NCBI RefSeq assembly: GCF_000208745.1
Contig: NC_030854.1
Span: 14,071,323 to 14,135,322, forward strand
Direction of reading: 5' to 3'
DNA length: 64,000 nucleotides
Origin: Theobroma cacao
Taxonomy: Eukaryota > Streptophyta > Magnoliopsida > Malvales > Malvaceae
The first letter of the stretch is position 1. The number at the start of each line of letters is the position of its first letter. A program made the translations under genes and the position numbers. The notes below the pieces were generated by a model that was not told the DNA's origin, searched no databases, and saw nothing but the letters and a program-made list of their open reading frames with translations. Of this stretch, positions 24,471 through 37,058 are shown one piece after another.

Positions 24471-25949
24471 ATGGCTCTTCAAAACTCTGTTATTGCTGAG
24501 GGATAGTCCACAAACAAACCACCTCTATTTGATGGATCAAACTACCCCTATTGAAGCATTAGAATGTCTATTTACATAAGAGCAATAGATTATGAAATGT
24601 AGGATGTCATCATTGATGGACCTTATATCCCCTCGGCCATAAATGTTGTAACCAATGAAAAGATTCCTAAGCCAAGGGTTGAGTGGATTGAAGCTGAAAC
24701 CAAAAAGGTTTAAACAAACTTTAAGGAAATAAATACTCTAAATTATACCTTAACTCCCATAGAATTTAACAAAGTGTCAAGCTGTACTAATGCCAAACAA
24801 GTTTGGGACAAATTTAGAATCATTCATGAAGGGACTTAACAAGTCAAGGAGTCCAAAATTGCTCTCCTAACCCACAACTATGAAATGTTCAAGATGGAAT
24901 CTAGTGAAGATATCACCAGTATGCTTGATAGGTTTATTAGCATCACCAACAAACTTAGTCAGTTAGGTAAGCCAATCCCTGAACATGAACTTGTCAAAAG
25001 ACTTCTTAGAAGCCTACCCAAAAATTGGAAGCCAAAAGTAACTGTTGTTTGAAAGGCTAAGGACTTAAATGTCATCACTCTTGATGAAATCTGTGGCTTT
25101 CTTCTCACTCATGACTTGAAGCTTAAAGAAGAAGAAGAAGAAGACAAGAGAGAAACCAAAGAAAGGAAGAAAAACATTGCTTTAAAAGCAAGCACTATTG
25201 AAGAAGAATTAGATAATTTATCATGTTATGATGATGAAGAGTTGGCCATGGTAGCTAGAAGATTTAGAAAAATGGAAGTTCAAAAATAAAAATAAATCTA
25301 ACAAGAAGGAATATATTATATGTTTTGAGTGTAAGAAACTTGGACACTTCAGATCGGAATGCCCCTTGCTGAAGAAGGAAACTCCTAAGAAAAATAAAAA
25401 ATCAAAGAAAGCTATGATGGCTGTAAGCTAGTCTGACAGTGATGCATCAAGTTCAGAAGTTGATGAAGAGAAAGTGGAAAAGAGAGCAAACCTATGTCTG
25501 ATGGCCAAAGATGATGAAACTAAGGTATCTTCTATCCTTTTTGATATCTTAATTGAAGAATTGCAAAAAGAATATGAATGCCTCTATGATGAGTTTGAAA
25601 AACTTGCATCAAATATAAGGTTCTAAAAAGAAAGACCACATCTCTTGAGAATGATTTAGAAAATATAAAATATGATTTTAACTCTGTTTTTGAACAAGGA
25701 AATTTACTTCAAGCTGAACTAGAACATTTTAGAACAAACTTTGAACTTTTGAAATTGGAACTTGAAAATAGTAATGAAGCATTGCAAATGGCCATTGACG
25801 AAAACATTACTCTTAAGGGCTTGATAGAAGAAACACCAAGAAGAAATACAACCTTTAAGAGAAATTCTCATGGTTTCTCATCTAGGTGTTATGTATGTGG
25901 CAAAATAGGTCATCTTTCTTATGGATGTCATAGAAGAACAAGCTCTTAA
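24471..25949 (+). pseudogene. Copia gag with two zinc knuckles and a coiled coil
   Basis: ATG at 24471 starts a frame with the Copia gag hallmark PPLFDGSNY near residue 17. Many stops follow (codon 12 is TAG). Recognisable in order: the NYEMFKMESSEDITSMLDRF block near 24876-24935, an RLLRSLPKNW motif near 24999-25028, an Asp/Glu/Lys-rich stretch around 25120-25180, and a CCHC knuckle (CFECKKLGHFRSEC, 25321-25362). A coiled-coil segment (about 25640-25790, leucine/glutamate heptads) and a second CCHC-like knuckle (CYVCGKIGHLSYGC, about 25887-25928) follow. Gag packages the element RNA into virus-like particles. A long gag with extra zinc fingers and coiled coil is typical of Sireviruses. At least two frame changes occur between the knuckles. 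Confidence 0.82.
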
Positions 25950-26105
25950 AGAATAAAAATGATTTGGGTACCAAAAGGCTCTCATGTATCAACTAACCTT
26001 CGAAGACCCATTAAAGTATGGCTACCTATTAGGAAAGATTGAAAATTTGTTTTGCAAGTTAAGCTAAACTAAGAGGGCACATGTTCAAAAGCTCAACTGA
26101 AGCAG

Positions 26106-27583
26106 AAATAGCCATGGTACATGGATAATGGCTGCTTAAGGCATATGACAAGAAATAAAGTGTTGTTTGCTCAACTGGATAAGAAAAAGGGTGGTACAGT
26201 ATCATATGGAGATGATTCAGAAAGAAAAATTCATGGTATAGGAACCATTGGTAAAAATTATCATTCTCAAATTAATCATGTTTTGTTTGTTAAAGGCTTA
26301 AAGCATAATCTATTGAGTATCAGTCAACTGTGTGACAAAGGATTTATAGTATGTTTTAATTCACATAAATGTGAAGTTATAGATATTAGTACCAACAAAA
26401 TTGCATTCATAGGAAAAAGAATCAAAAACATGTATATTCTACTTCTTAAAGATCTTGAGCTAGATTGTGAGTTATGTCTTATGGTAAATGATGAAAATGA
26501 TAGCTAGTTATGGCATCGAAGACTTGGACATGCAAGCACGCATACCATTTCAAAAATAATGAGAAGAGATCTGGTTATTGGATTTCTTGAAATTAAATTT
26601 GAGAATGATCAGATTTGTGATGCTTGTCAATTACGAGGAACAAGTTAGAACAACTTTCGAAGCCAAAAAGATTATTTCAACCTCTAGACCTCTTGAATTG
26701 TTGCATATTAATCTATTTGGTCCAATCAACATATCCACCTTAAGAGGTAAATCATATGGTTTTGTGATAGCTTATGACTATTCAAGATATACTTGGGTCT
26801 ACTTCCTTGCTTAAAAAAATGATGCATTACCTACATTTGTAAATCACTGTAAGAGAGTTCAAAATGAAAAAGGACTTCTTATTGTCAACATTAGAAGTAA
26901 CCATGGAGGTGAGTTTGAAGGGGATAGATTTGAAAATTTTTGTAATGAAAAAGGGCTAGATCACAACTTTCTGCACCTAGAACACCTCAACAAAATGGGA
27001 TTGCTGAAAAAAAAATCGAACTTTAAAAGAAATGGCTCAAACCATGCTTTTTGAAAACAACCTACAAAAGTATTTTTAGGCAGAAGCTGTCAATACAACA
27101 GCCTACATTTTGAATAGAGTTTCAATAAGGGCCATGATATCTATAACTCCCTATGAATTGTATAAAGGCAGAAAACCAAACATTTCTCATTTTAGAAGTT
27201 TTGGTTGTAAATGTTTTGTTTTGAACAATGGAAAACATTTTCTTGGAAAATTTGATGCTAAGAGTGATGAGGCAATATTTCTAGGATATGCGTTGAACTC
27301 AAAAACATATAGAACTTTTGACAAAAGAACTTTAATAATTGAAGAGTCCATTCATGTAGTTTTTGATGAAACTAATGCCGTGCAAAATAAAGCCTTTGTT
27401 GATGAAAATGATGTAGAGGACTTTGAGAGACAAATAGAAGAAATGAGCCTGGAGAACAAGAAAACAAAGAAGAAAACTCTCATGAAGATCTGCAAAGAGT
27501 TGAAAATCAACACAATGATCTTCCAAAAAGCTGGAAATAAGTCAAAGACCACCCACAAAAGTAGACAATTAGTGACCCTTTAG
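26106..27583 (+). pseudogene. Copia protease and integrase region
   Basis: The protease catalytic Asp lies in the YMDNGCLRHMT segment near 26115-26147; family members have D-S/T-G there, so DNG suggests loss of activity. The GAG-pre-integrase zinc site LWHRRLGHAS, with a later CDAC, follows around 26509-26630, with a frame change. The integrase core starts near 26690 with PLELLHINLFGP, where the usual first catalytic Asp is Asn. YDYSRYTWVYFL follows at about 26773-26812. The distal core and C-terminal part, with NRVSIRAMISITPYELYKGRKP and SFGCKCFVLN, is at 27110-27240. Stops and frameshifts occur throughout, and an A-run near 27010 marks one shift. Confidence 0.85.
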
Positions 27584-27659
27584 AAAAAGTTAGAACCAAA
27601 AGATGAGTTAAAGAAACATGCGAATACTTAGCGTTCATTTCACAAATTAAGCCTAAAAA

Positions 27660-28600
27660 CTTCAAAGAAGCTGAATAGGAAGAAAGCTGGATGATGGCCA
27701 TGCAAGAAGAACTTGAACAATTTGAAAGAAGCAGAGTATATGGACATTAGTTCCAAGGCCATTCAATCACCCAATTGTTGGTACAAAGTTGGTGTTTAGA
27801 AACAAAGCAAGGCTAGTTGCTTAAGGATATAATCAGGAAGAAGGCATTCACTATGATGAAACCTTTGCTCTTGTTCCAGGTTAATAGCCATAAGGTTATT
27901 ACTTGCATTTGCATGTTTCATGAATTTTAAACTATTTCAAATGGATGTGAAAAGTGCATTTTTAAATGGCCTTATTCAAGAAGAAGTTTATGTTAAACAA
28001 CCCCCTGGTTTTGAAGACTTTGAAAAACCTGACTATGTTTTTAAATTGCATAAAGCCTTATATGGATTAAAAGAAGCTCCAAGAGCTTTGTATGAATGAC
28101 TTTTAAAATTTTTGGTTGGAAAAGGTTACATTAGAAGAAGTATTGATACAACCTTGTTTATTAAGAAATGCTTAAACGATTTAATTATAGTTCAAATTTA
28201 TGTAGATGATATTGTTTTTGGTGATATTGATGAAGTTTTGTGTAAGAACTTTGCTGAAGAAATGGAGGGTGAGTTTGAAATGAGCATGATGAGTGAACTA
28301 ATTCTCTTTCTTGGTTTTTAAATCAAAAAATGTGTGGATGGTATTTTCATCAATCAAGAAAGATACATTCAAGACATGCTAAAAAAATTTGATGTGATGA
28401 AGTTGAAGTCAATTGGCACACCAATGAGTCCCTCTACCAAGCTTGATGAAGATCAAAAAGGAAAGAGTGTTTATCAAAAGCTTTATAGAGGTATGATCAA
28501 CTCTTTACTTTACTTAATTGCTAGCAGACTTGACAAACAATTGAGTGTATGCTTGTTTGCACGATTTCGTCACATCCCAAAGAGTCACATTTAATAGCTA
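27660..28600 (+). pseudogene. Copia reverse transcriptase
   Basis: RT blocks in order: QMDVKSAFLNG near 27939-27970, QPPGFEDFEKPDYVFKL near 27999-28048, ALYGLKEAPRALYE near 28055-28097, and the catalytic YVDD at 28199-28210 within IYVDDIVFGD. The distal block GTPMSPSTKLDEDQKGKS lies near 28417-28470, followed by LYRGMINSLLYL. RT copies the element RNA into DNA. The N-terminal part is frameshifted near 27710-27890 and stops lie at about 28099 and 28319-28321. The YVDD catalytic motif itself is intact. Confidence 0.88.
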
Positions 28601-29135
28601 TAAAAAGAATCTTTAGGTACCTCTTGGACACACAAAGCTTAAGATTATGGTATCCGAGATGATCATCCTTTAATCTTATTGGATACTCTAATGCTGATTT
28701 TGCTGGAAGTAAAACAATAGGGAAAACACTAGTGGCACCTGTCAGTTTCATGGAAATATGATTGTATCCTAGTCATGTAAAAAGCAAAACTCTATTGCAT
28801 TATCAACAGTTGAAGCGAAATACATATCTTTAGGAAGTTGTTGTGCAAAAATTATATGGATTAAATAAAAGTTAAAAGATTTTGGAATAACCATGCATAA
28901 TATACCTATATTTTGTGATAGCACAAGTGCTATAGACATTTCAAAAAATCTAGTTCAGCACTTTAAAACCAAACACATTGAAATTCGACATCATTTTATT
29001 CGAGATCATGTGCTTAAAGGAGATATTAAGATTGAAGTCGTTGACACTGTGCATCAACTGTCTGATATTTTTACTAAACCCTTAAGTAAAGAACGATTTT
29101 GCAAAATTATAAGAAATCTAGGGATGCTTATGTAA
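28600..29135 (+). pseudogene. Copia RNase H, 3' end of pol
   Basis: Starts frameshifted (an IFRYLLDTQSLRLW-like block around 28608-28652, then GYSNADFAGSKT with the expected catalytic SDAD changed to SNAD). It continues in one frame at 28893-29135 with FCDSTSAIDISKN (catalytic Asp kept), FKTKHIEIRHHFIRDH and DIFTKPLSKERF, the standard Copia pol ending. RNase H removes the RNA strand from the hybrid during reverse transcription. Confidence 0.85.
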
Positions 29136-29557
29136 ATGAGCTTTAGGTAAATCTTTTAAGTTCCCCTTATACAAGTTAGTAAAAACTTAGTTGGCCAAGA
29201 GAATCATCTAACCAACTAAAAATGTTTTGTGTTGATCCTTTTATTCAAAATGCTTGACTTAGTCGATTAAATGTAAAACTTAATCAATTAAGGAAATAAA
29301 TAATAAAAAAATATATTACTTTTAAGGAAAAAGAAAAGGAGAACGGGGGAAAAGAAAACTGTCTAACCAAAAAAAATGAGGGGCCAAAATTTTTATTTTT
29401 GAAAAAGAAATGTCTGACCTAATTTAAAGAGAGAGATTAATAACCTCTTTTAACTTCTCATCTTCTCTTCATATTCTCTCTTCTTGAACTACCCTTTCAA
29501 AACCAAAACTCCTCATCTCGAACTCTTCAAACCTTAAGTCAGAAACCATCGAGAACA
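29136..29557 (+). other. Spacer between pol and the extra ORF, with internal purine tract
   Basis: No coding potential. Purine-rich run at 29324-29359, broken by a single C at 29344, a candidate secondary polypurine tract. Short segments such as TTAGTCGATTAAATG near 29258 resemble the LTR motifs. Confidence 0.5.
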
Positions 29558-31515
29558 ATGGCCAAATCTTCGCTACCAAGTGACACTCAGGAAAAGAACA
29601 AAGGTAGACATCCTATGGAAGACAGTCCATCATACAAGGCTTAAAAGAAAGGGAAAAAGAGCAACCTAGTGCCAGTGATTGAAAAAACAAGAAAGAAATA
29701 GAAAAAGAAAGCATCGAAATCAAAGAAAGAGGTGGAAAGATGAAATCCCAACAAAAAAGGTAACTTTGCATCCTTAAAATATAGGAATAAAATTCATGAG
29801 GAAAGATTTAAAAAAATAGAGAATGCACCCATATCTTGTGGAAAATTCATTGATTGGGACAATTTTGATGAAGTTCTTGATATCAAAAAGGGCTTATCAA
29901 AATATTTTGAGGAACTCAAATTAAAGAAATTAAGTGTCTTTGAGAATAGATCATATAGTGCTAGTCTTGTCAAAGAATTTTACTCTAGCATTGCACTAGA
30001 TAAAACAGAGCTTGATGATCCACAGGACTTTGTTGAGGATGGTCTTAATGTATTTCTGAATGGGAAGGAATTTGTGCTTACTACTACTGATCTGGGAACT
30101 TTGTTGAAAATTGAGTGTAATATGGGTGAATATGAGATTCTAGAGGAATATGATCCTTCATCTCTATGGGAAATCATCACTAGGAAAAAGGAAAGGTACT
30201 TTTCCAAGAGTTACGCAAGCTTTATCAATAGTCCTTAAACTAGGATCTTACAATACTTTATTGCAACAACAATTCATGGACGAAGTGTCAGTTTTAGCTG
30301 TGTAAGTCTCCCAGACATATGGTTGATGGAACATGCATTCAATGCAACTCCTTTCAACCTTGGAAGATTTATGATTGAAAGAATGAAGGGAACTTATCGT
30401 GTAGATAAAATTAATTTGACTCATGGAACCTTACTACTTCCTTGGCAAGAAAAAAGGGAATCTGGAACACAACATATCAAATGGATCAGGTCAAAAGCAT
30501 AGATCAAGCCATTTATTTGGGAAGTCTACCAAAAATGGGATATAAACTTGAAGGAGAAAAATTTATTAAAATCTCCAAAGGCACCACAAGAAATGACAAT
30601 CCCACTCTTGCTCAGGCCAAGTCAGCCTTTTCTCAAATCTCCAATGAAATGATTTTAAATCTATTGATGATAATTGATGGCAAGCTAACTGATCAGTCCG
30701 ACAGGATTCTGAAAATTGAAGATCAACTGCAAGGGCTGGCAAATATTATGAAAGAAAAAGGAAAAACACAATCTGGTCCTTCATCTGAAGGTACCTTAGC
30801 AGCCCCAAGTCCTACACCAGAAAGACAAACTATAGAGAATCCCGCTTCTTAAACTGAAGGTGGTGAACCTGAACCTGCCACAGCAAGAAAACAGCCTACT
30901 CCTAAACCTGAAGTTGAAGGAGAATACAATGATGATACAGAAGTGATTGGATCTCTTAATGACATCATTGACAATTTTAATCTTCAACAACATGATGAAG
31001 CACAAAAAGCTAAGCCATCTTCAACAAATTTTGAGGAAGTCTTAATTATCGATATGTTTCACCAAATGGTAAGAGAAGAGCAAGTTGAAAAAGAAATAAC
31101 AAGAACTAAAACACAGAAACCAACACTTGCAAGAACTTCACCTGAATTAGTTCACACTACAAGCAGAAGTGAACCTACTAACAAAGTGAAAGGGAAAGCA
31201 ACTACATCTACACAAGGTATAGTTAAACCTACTAAAAATAGCAAAAAAACAATGGCAATGAAAACCAAGTTCCTCGAGAGAAGAATGTCTTCTAGGTTAA
31301 CAACAAAGCTAGATCCTCAGTTAAATCCTCTAACCAGAACCTTCTCCAAGTCTCAAACACTCCTTTCCCTGATTCCTCACCCCAAAAATCATCACCTTTA
31401 TCATCTCCCAAACCCCTCAATGTTCACTTTAGGACTGATGAATCCACCCCTTCTAACTCTTCTTGAATCAGCAGACCACCTTGTTTTGCTGATGACAAAA
31501 AGAAAGAGAAAGTAG
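29558..31515 (+). pseudogene. Extra 3' ORF of the Sirevirus-type element (envelope position)
   Basis: ATG at 29558 opens a Lys/Ser-rich start with early stops. A globular block follows at about 29760-30420: SCGKFIDWDNFDEV, a VKEFYSSIAL segment, FVEDGLNVFLNGKEFVLTT and a NATPFNLGRFMIERM segment. It resembles the 'putative plant transposon protein' domain found in the envelope position of Sireviruses and Athila elements. The frame shifts by one in an A-run near 30450. The frame 30442-31515 then encodes a coiled-coil-like region (KLTDQSDRILKIEDQLQGL) and a Pro/Thr/Lys-rich tail ending KRKRK. One in-frame TAA lies at 30850-30852. I see no signal peptide or transmembrane segment. The function of the family is not established. 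Confidence 0.65.
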
Positions 31516-31688
31516 AATTAACAATACAGTAATTTAGGAATATGATTCTGATGATGTTTGGTTGCTTATGACATTCTGCTGTTTTGATTGCTGATGGTTA
31601 GGATTTGGATGTTGATAACTTACTTTTTGTTATGCTATTTTGTTATCTTTGTTGGCTTGTAAATGACATTTGGGTTTATGATGGATAT
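31516..31688 (+). other. Sirevirus 3' non-coding sequence before the nested LTRs
   Basis: Non-coding; TG/TT-rich with repeated GATGTT and TTGTTATC words. Ends GATAT (31684-31688), the target duplication of the following solo LTR. Confidence 0.5.
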
Positions 31689-32514
31689 TGTCACGACCCA
31701 AATTTCGGGCCATGACTGGCCCATGGGCCCAATGGACATAGTCCACTAAGCCCAAGCAAGCCTATCAATCTGACATGTTTATCATTCCATCATAAACTAC
31801 TAAGTCACATTTCATAACTCAGGATCAAAGTAATATTAAACAATGCCAACCCATACTGGCATACCAATTAAGAGTACATTGCCTATAACATGTATCTCAA
31901 TAATTTACATCAAGTTTGTCTATACATCTCAAAATGAAGATTTGACTTCCAGCGGAGAGACTCGGACGAATGTACAGCTACTGAATGCCAAGAAACCTAC
32001 CAAAAGATGGATATAAGTCTATAAGGACACCTCGTCCTAGTTACCGACTGCCTCATGATCTAAAAACATGAAGTTGAAAATAGTGAGTATAAACCCAGTG
32101 AGTGAAGAAGGAAGGGAACAAGCATACCATAAGGAATCTTTAACGAAATCATGATGCATTCTTTTTCAAGACAATGCAATTTGTTTCTGTTCTTATTAAA
32201 AAACCCTTATCAAGCCCTTAAATGATTGATCATTTGGAAATTATGAACCCATACATAACGAACCATTTGAAGAATGAAAGCTTCAATGATACGCAAGCAA
32301 GTCAAATATGACAATGAATCTTTGCTGCATTGAAAAGGCATTCTCGCTAAACTAGCTGAATAAGGGTTTCTCAATTGGCCGAGGGTTTCTCACTAAACCC
32401 CTCATTTTAAACTTAACTCATTTAGTCCTTAATGTTGGAAGTCCATGCTCCGATATGGTAGTAAAGAAGTGAAAGATAGGGCAGTAATTGGACAAGATAA
32501 AAGACCAAAACAGA

Positions 32515-32775
32515 AAGTTTTTCGCTGAATCTCGCTGCAACGAAATTGTGATCCAAAAACATAATGTTTCTCACTGCAGCGAGCTTGAATCTCGCTGCAG
32601 CGAAATTGTAACCCAAAAATAGAAAGTTTCTCGCTGCAGCAAGAATGAATTTCGCTGTAGCGAGAAGCTGTAGTGAAAATGCATCCTCGCTGCAGTGAAA
32701 ATGCATCCTCACTGCAACGAGTTTTCGACCAACCTACTTTTTCAAAACCTGAGAGTTTCTCGCTGCAGCGAAATA
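32515..32775. repeat. Array of TCGCTGCAGCGA palindromes
   Basis: At least eight exact or one- to two-mismatch copies of the 12-bp palindrome, spaced irregularly with related linkers (AAAGTTTC, AAAATGCATCC). The sister LTR has only about three copies (36325-36430). Confidence 0.85.
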
Positions 32776-33034
32776 CAGGGCATTAATGAAAAATTTCCCT
32801 TTTCTCCCAAAGAAAAACCACCCTGCTGAAATGTCTAAACCAACATGAAACACATGACAATTTTCCAAAGTTTAACATGTCAAGTTTCACATGCATTACA
32901 ACCATATACCATTACTCATAACTTTCCTATAACATACATATTTACATATGTATATATGTATACGTATACCCATCATTATCATGCACATCATCCTATCATG
33001 ATCATACACACAATCACATCATCATCATCATCAC

Positions 33035-33160
33035 CAGCTCATGCACACTCCCTACTAGCACAGGGTTGGGTCATCATCGGGTTATGCGTACTCCCTACTC
33101 GCACATAACTGAGTCATCCTCGGCTTATGCGCACTCCCTAGTCGCACATAGCCGAGTCAA
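33035..33160. repeat. 43-bp tandem repeat, three copies
   Basis: Each unit contains a TGCGCACTCCCTACTCGCAC-like core. Equivalent to the seven-copy array in the sister LTR at 35794-36090. Confidence 0.85.
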
Positions 33161-34287
33161 TATAATTACACAACATTATATTCAAACATATATGTATATC
33201 AACATAATGCAGCCACATAGAAATCCATAATAACCACATATCATAACATAAACCATTTCTCAAGAGCTTGTTCCCAAGGCATTCATTTTTTAGAAAAGTT
33301 GTATAAAATCATTCAAACACTTTGTACAAGACAATCATATTCCCAAAATAATTTTGATAGGCAGTCCACTCACCGATTGATTGTAGAGCCTTTAGATGAC
33401 TCTAATTCCCCTAATTGTCCAAATGAGATGATGGGGCTTCCTTAGAACCTAGGATCACATTAGCATAAGCAATAAGTCAATTCACACACTATGAACCCTA
33501 AAAGTTATCTCTTAGCTCGCTTTCAATTGCCACATTAAATGGCTATCTCATACTCCCAATTACCAGCCATTATTCACAGCTAAAAACCAAGCTTAATTCA
33601 TCACTTACCCTAGGGCTCCTTTGTAGTCAAATTCTCTTCCAATTGCTTACAAATGAATGCGGTAATTCTCTCTTTCTCTCTCTAAAATGCCCAACTAGTG
33701 AGAGAAAGTAGGGAAATAAACTTTACCAAGGGTTTTGAAATGAGAGAGTGAAAGAATACTAGGGTTCTAGTCAAAAAGGCTCAAAAGTATGAAAATTAGA
33801 GCTAGAGAGAGAAAATTTTGCAAGTTACATTTCAAGTTTCCATGGAGGTTTTGAAGAAACGTGAGAGAGAAGAAGAAGAAGAAGACAAGCTGCTGGAAAA
33901 TGGGAGAAGAAGCTGTTGGAAGAAAGTATTTATAGGCCAATCTTATCCATTCCACTTAAAATTACCAAATTACCCTTCCACCAATTAACTTACTCTCCTC
34001 CAATCTTTTATGCAATCTTTTTGTTCTTTTGACACTAGGACAAGGTCCATAATGGTCTAAACATACTGAGGTTCATGAAAACATAAAATTTTAACCGAAG
34101 GTAAAAAATGACCATTTTGCCCCTACCATGGAAAATCGTCGAAAGTTTGGTTTTCTTTCCATTTTACCCTTAATTTCACCATCCATTTATTCCTTAGGCC
34201 TACTTAGACCATAATATTGTTTAAAAATCTTACTTTTATGGGCTTACTAAGGAAATGACGAAATTACCCTTGATTAGGGATATTGCA

Positions 34288-34332
34288 TATATGTGAGACC
34301 TTGACCTTTATAGACTCGTAGATAGAAATATA
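34288..34332. repeat. Sirevirus 3' sequence between two solo LTRs: one arm of a hairpin
   Basis: The 28-nt arm at 34293-34320 is the reverse complement of 37072-37099 with a single mismatch. With both solo LTRs and one copy of each target duplication removed, the arms would face each other across a loop of about 20 nt. Confidence 0.8.
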
Positions 34333-35793
34333 CGCGATATCCCTAATCAGGGGTAATTTCATCATTTTCTCAATAAGCCCATAAAAGTAAGTTTTAAACA
34401 ATATTATGGCTTAAGTAGGCCTAAAACATAAATGAATGATGAAAATATGGGTGAAATGACAAGGAAATAAAACTTTTGATGATTTTCATGTTCTAAAGGC
34501 AAAATGGTAATTTTGTCACCAAAGGACAAAATGGGAATTTTTTAAATTTTACACCACCTGACACTTGTCATGCCCATGGATTTCAGCCATTAACATTTTA
34601 CATTGTGGATAATTGAAACATTTTATGTGGTGGAGAGAGATTGCTTAATGGATAAGTATTACACGTGGACCAATGGAAACATGCCATGTGTCAAGCTGGG
34701 ATCATTCTAGAATTTCCTTGTAAAATCTATTTAAAACTCTCTTAGTCTCACCCATATGGCTGGCCAAAGCATGAAGTGAAGAGGAAAGGAAAGAACACAA
34801 ACCCTAGATGGGAAAATTGAAAAAAAAGTGTGGGATTCCAAGGAATTAAGCAAGGTAAAGTGAAAATTCTTTATTTTTACTTGAGATTTACAATACCCAT
34901 GCTTTATTTTCTTATTTCTATGGTTGAGAAACATGATTTCATAGTGAATAAGTGGTAGGCAAAATGGGTATGGAGAGAGAATGATCTTGGATTGGTTTGA
35001 TTTTTAGGTATGCTAGTGTTTTTAGGTGATTAATGATGTGTAGCATGAAAACAAGTGAAGAAAACCACCAAAGGTTTAGTGCCCATCAATAGCCGAATTC
35101 TCTAAGTGAATAATGAGGAAGAATGGGATGTTATTCTAGGTTATTTGATTATGAAATAATAGTTTTTGGTGTAGGAATTAATGAATAATGGTGAGAAAAT
35201 TAAGTAGGAAAAATCACGGAGTTAGTGTACCATTGTTGGCTGAAAGTTCCAAGAAGAAAAATGAAGATAAATTTTGCCTAATTGTGTGTTAATTAGTTTG
35301 TGCTTAGTGAATTGAGGGATTGGAAAAGAAATGGAGCAAGTTGGAGTGAAATTGGACGCATTGGCCAATTTATCGGATGAAAAATAGACTTAGGCCAATA
35401 CCGGGTCTAGATGGCTACTTGTGCATTTTTAACTTCATATCATAAATATATCGAGCTTGAAATAGCTTATGACTGTTAGACATAATTTAATTGGAATATG
35501 TGTCATGGATTATGGCTAGATGGTGAGCCATTGGATATGGGTAAAGGATTGTACCCGCGGACTAAAAATATGAGTATTTATACTCCTAATACCGATGAGT
35601 GGACTTGCATTTCAAACTTGTTTTGGGGAGAATGAATGATTTTGTCCAACTTGTCTTTGAAAATGTACCTTGGGAACAAGCCTTTGATGAATTAATGTTA
35701 TATTGTGAAAATGTGTTATACAATGGATTATGTGTTGTCAAAATATGATAATATGCATGATATGCATTGGGTGCTTATTTATATGTTGATGTG

Positions 35794-36090
35794 GACCCAG
35801 CTATGTGCGAGTAGGAGTGCACATAAGCCGTTACTGACCCAGCTATGTGCGAGTAGGGAGTGCGCATAAGCCAATGATGATCCGGTTATGTGCGAGTAGG
35901 AGTGCACATAAGCCGTTACTGACCCGACTATGTGCAAGTAGGGAGTGCGCATAAGCCGATGATGACCCGATTATGTGCGAGTAAGGAGTGTGCATAACCC
36001 GGTGATGACCCGATTATGTGCAAGTAGGGAGTGCGCATAACTCGGTGATGACCTAGCCATGTGCAAGTAGGGAGTGCGCATGAGCTGAGA
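35794..36090. repeat. 43-bp tandem repeat, seven copies
   Basis: Unit starts at 35794, 35836, 35879, 35921, 35964, 36007 and 36050 (period 42-43). The core is TGTGCGAGTAGGGAGTGCGC. Four more copies than the sister LTR. Confidence 0.92.
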
Positions 36091-36181
36091 ATGATGATGA
36101 TGGGATGGTGTGTATGATAATGATGATGGAATGGTGTGTATGATGATGATGATGGGATGGTGTCCATGATGATGATGGGTA
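36091..36181. repeat. GATGAT-rich minisatellite
   Basis: Three to four imperfect units of about 30 bp built from GATGATGATGGGATGGTGT. Confidence 0.85.
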
Positions 36182-37058
36182 TATGGTTGTAAATGCATAT
36201 ATGTGAGCATTTGATTTGTTGAAATTTGGGAGTTTACATGTGTTACATGTTGTTATTGTTATTTTAGCAGAATGGCTTGTTTTAAGGGAAAAGGAGACTT
36301 TTTCCTTGATGTTCTAATCCTTGTTACAACGAGATTCATTCACACTGCAGCGAGAAACTCTCAGGTTTAAGGGCCTTCACCAAACCTGGTTCTCGCTGCA
36401 GTGAGAATGAAGTTCACTGCAGCGAGAAACTTTTTGTCCATTTTGGCTAACTTGTGGGTTTTGCTATATTTTTCGATTCTTTGGTACCATACTTGAGTAT
36501 GGATCTTTTAAGTGATTTACTCATGAGGGGTTTACATGAGGGGTTCTACTAAGAACTAGAACAAATTGCATTGTTTTAAGAAAATGAATGCATCAAGATT
36601 TCGATAAACATTCCTTATGGTATGCTTGTTCCCTTCTTGTTCACTCACTGAGTTTATGCTCACCGCTTTCAACTTCATGTTTTCAGCATAAGAGACAGCC
36701 GGTAACTAGGACGAGGTGTCCTTGTGGGCTTGTATCCATCTTTTGGTAGGTGTCTCAACATTCAATAGCTGTACATTCATCCGAGTCTCTCCGCTAGACA
36801 TCGAGTCTCCTTTTGTTGTGTATAGACGAACCTAATGTGAATTATTAAGATACATGTGTAGACAATGTATATACACTTGTTTGGTATGCCAATATGAAGT
36901 GGCAATGCTTAATATTATTTTGATTCTAATTATGATATATGACTTAGTAGTTTATGCTGAAATGATGAACATGTCAAATTAATAGGCTTGCTTGGGCTTA
37001 GTGGACTACGTCCATTGGGCCCATGCCTTGGTCATGACCTGAAATTTGGGTCGTGACA

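Larger units (their letters stand above)
31689..34287 (-). repeat. Solo LTR of a second gypsy LTR family, minus orientation
   Basis: 2599 bp from TGTCACGACCC to ATATTGCA. Flanking 5-mers are GATAT (31684-31688) and TATAT (34288-34292), matching at 4 of 5 positions. The ends resemble the Tekay-family LTR (TGTCACGACC) but the body differs. It is related in layout to the Tekay LTR, probably a sister family. Contains three 43-bp repeats at 33035-33160 and an array of the palindrome TCGCTGCAGCGA at 32515-32775. Confidence 0.85.
34333..37058 (+). repeat. Solo LTR of the second gypsy LTR family, plus orientation
   Basis: 2726 bp. Same family as 31689-34287 but inverted. The start reads CGCGATATCC where the sister has TGCAATATCC, so the terminal T is mutated. 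The end is CGTGACA. The 5-mers are identical: ATATA at 34328-34332 and 37059-37063. It has AAACCCTA at 34799-34806 and a donor-like CAAG|GTAAAG with its GT at 34855, the same order as in the Tekay LTRs. Confidence 0.88.

Noticed and set aside
35794..36090. Regular repeats that might be a CRISPR array.
   Set aside because: Contiguous 42-43-bp tandem units with no unique spacers, inside a plant LTR; an ordinary minisatellite.
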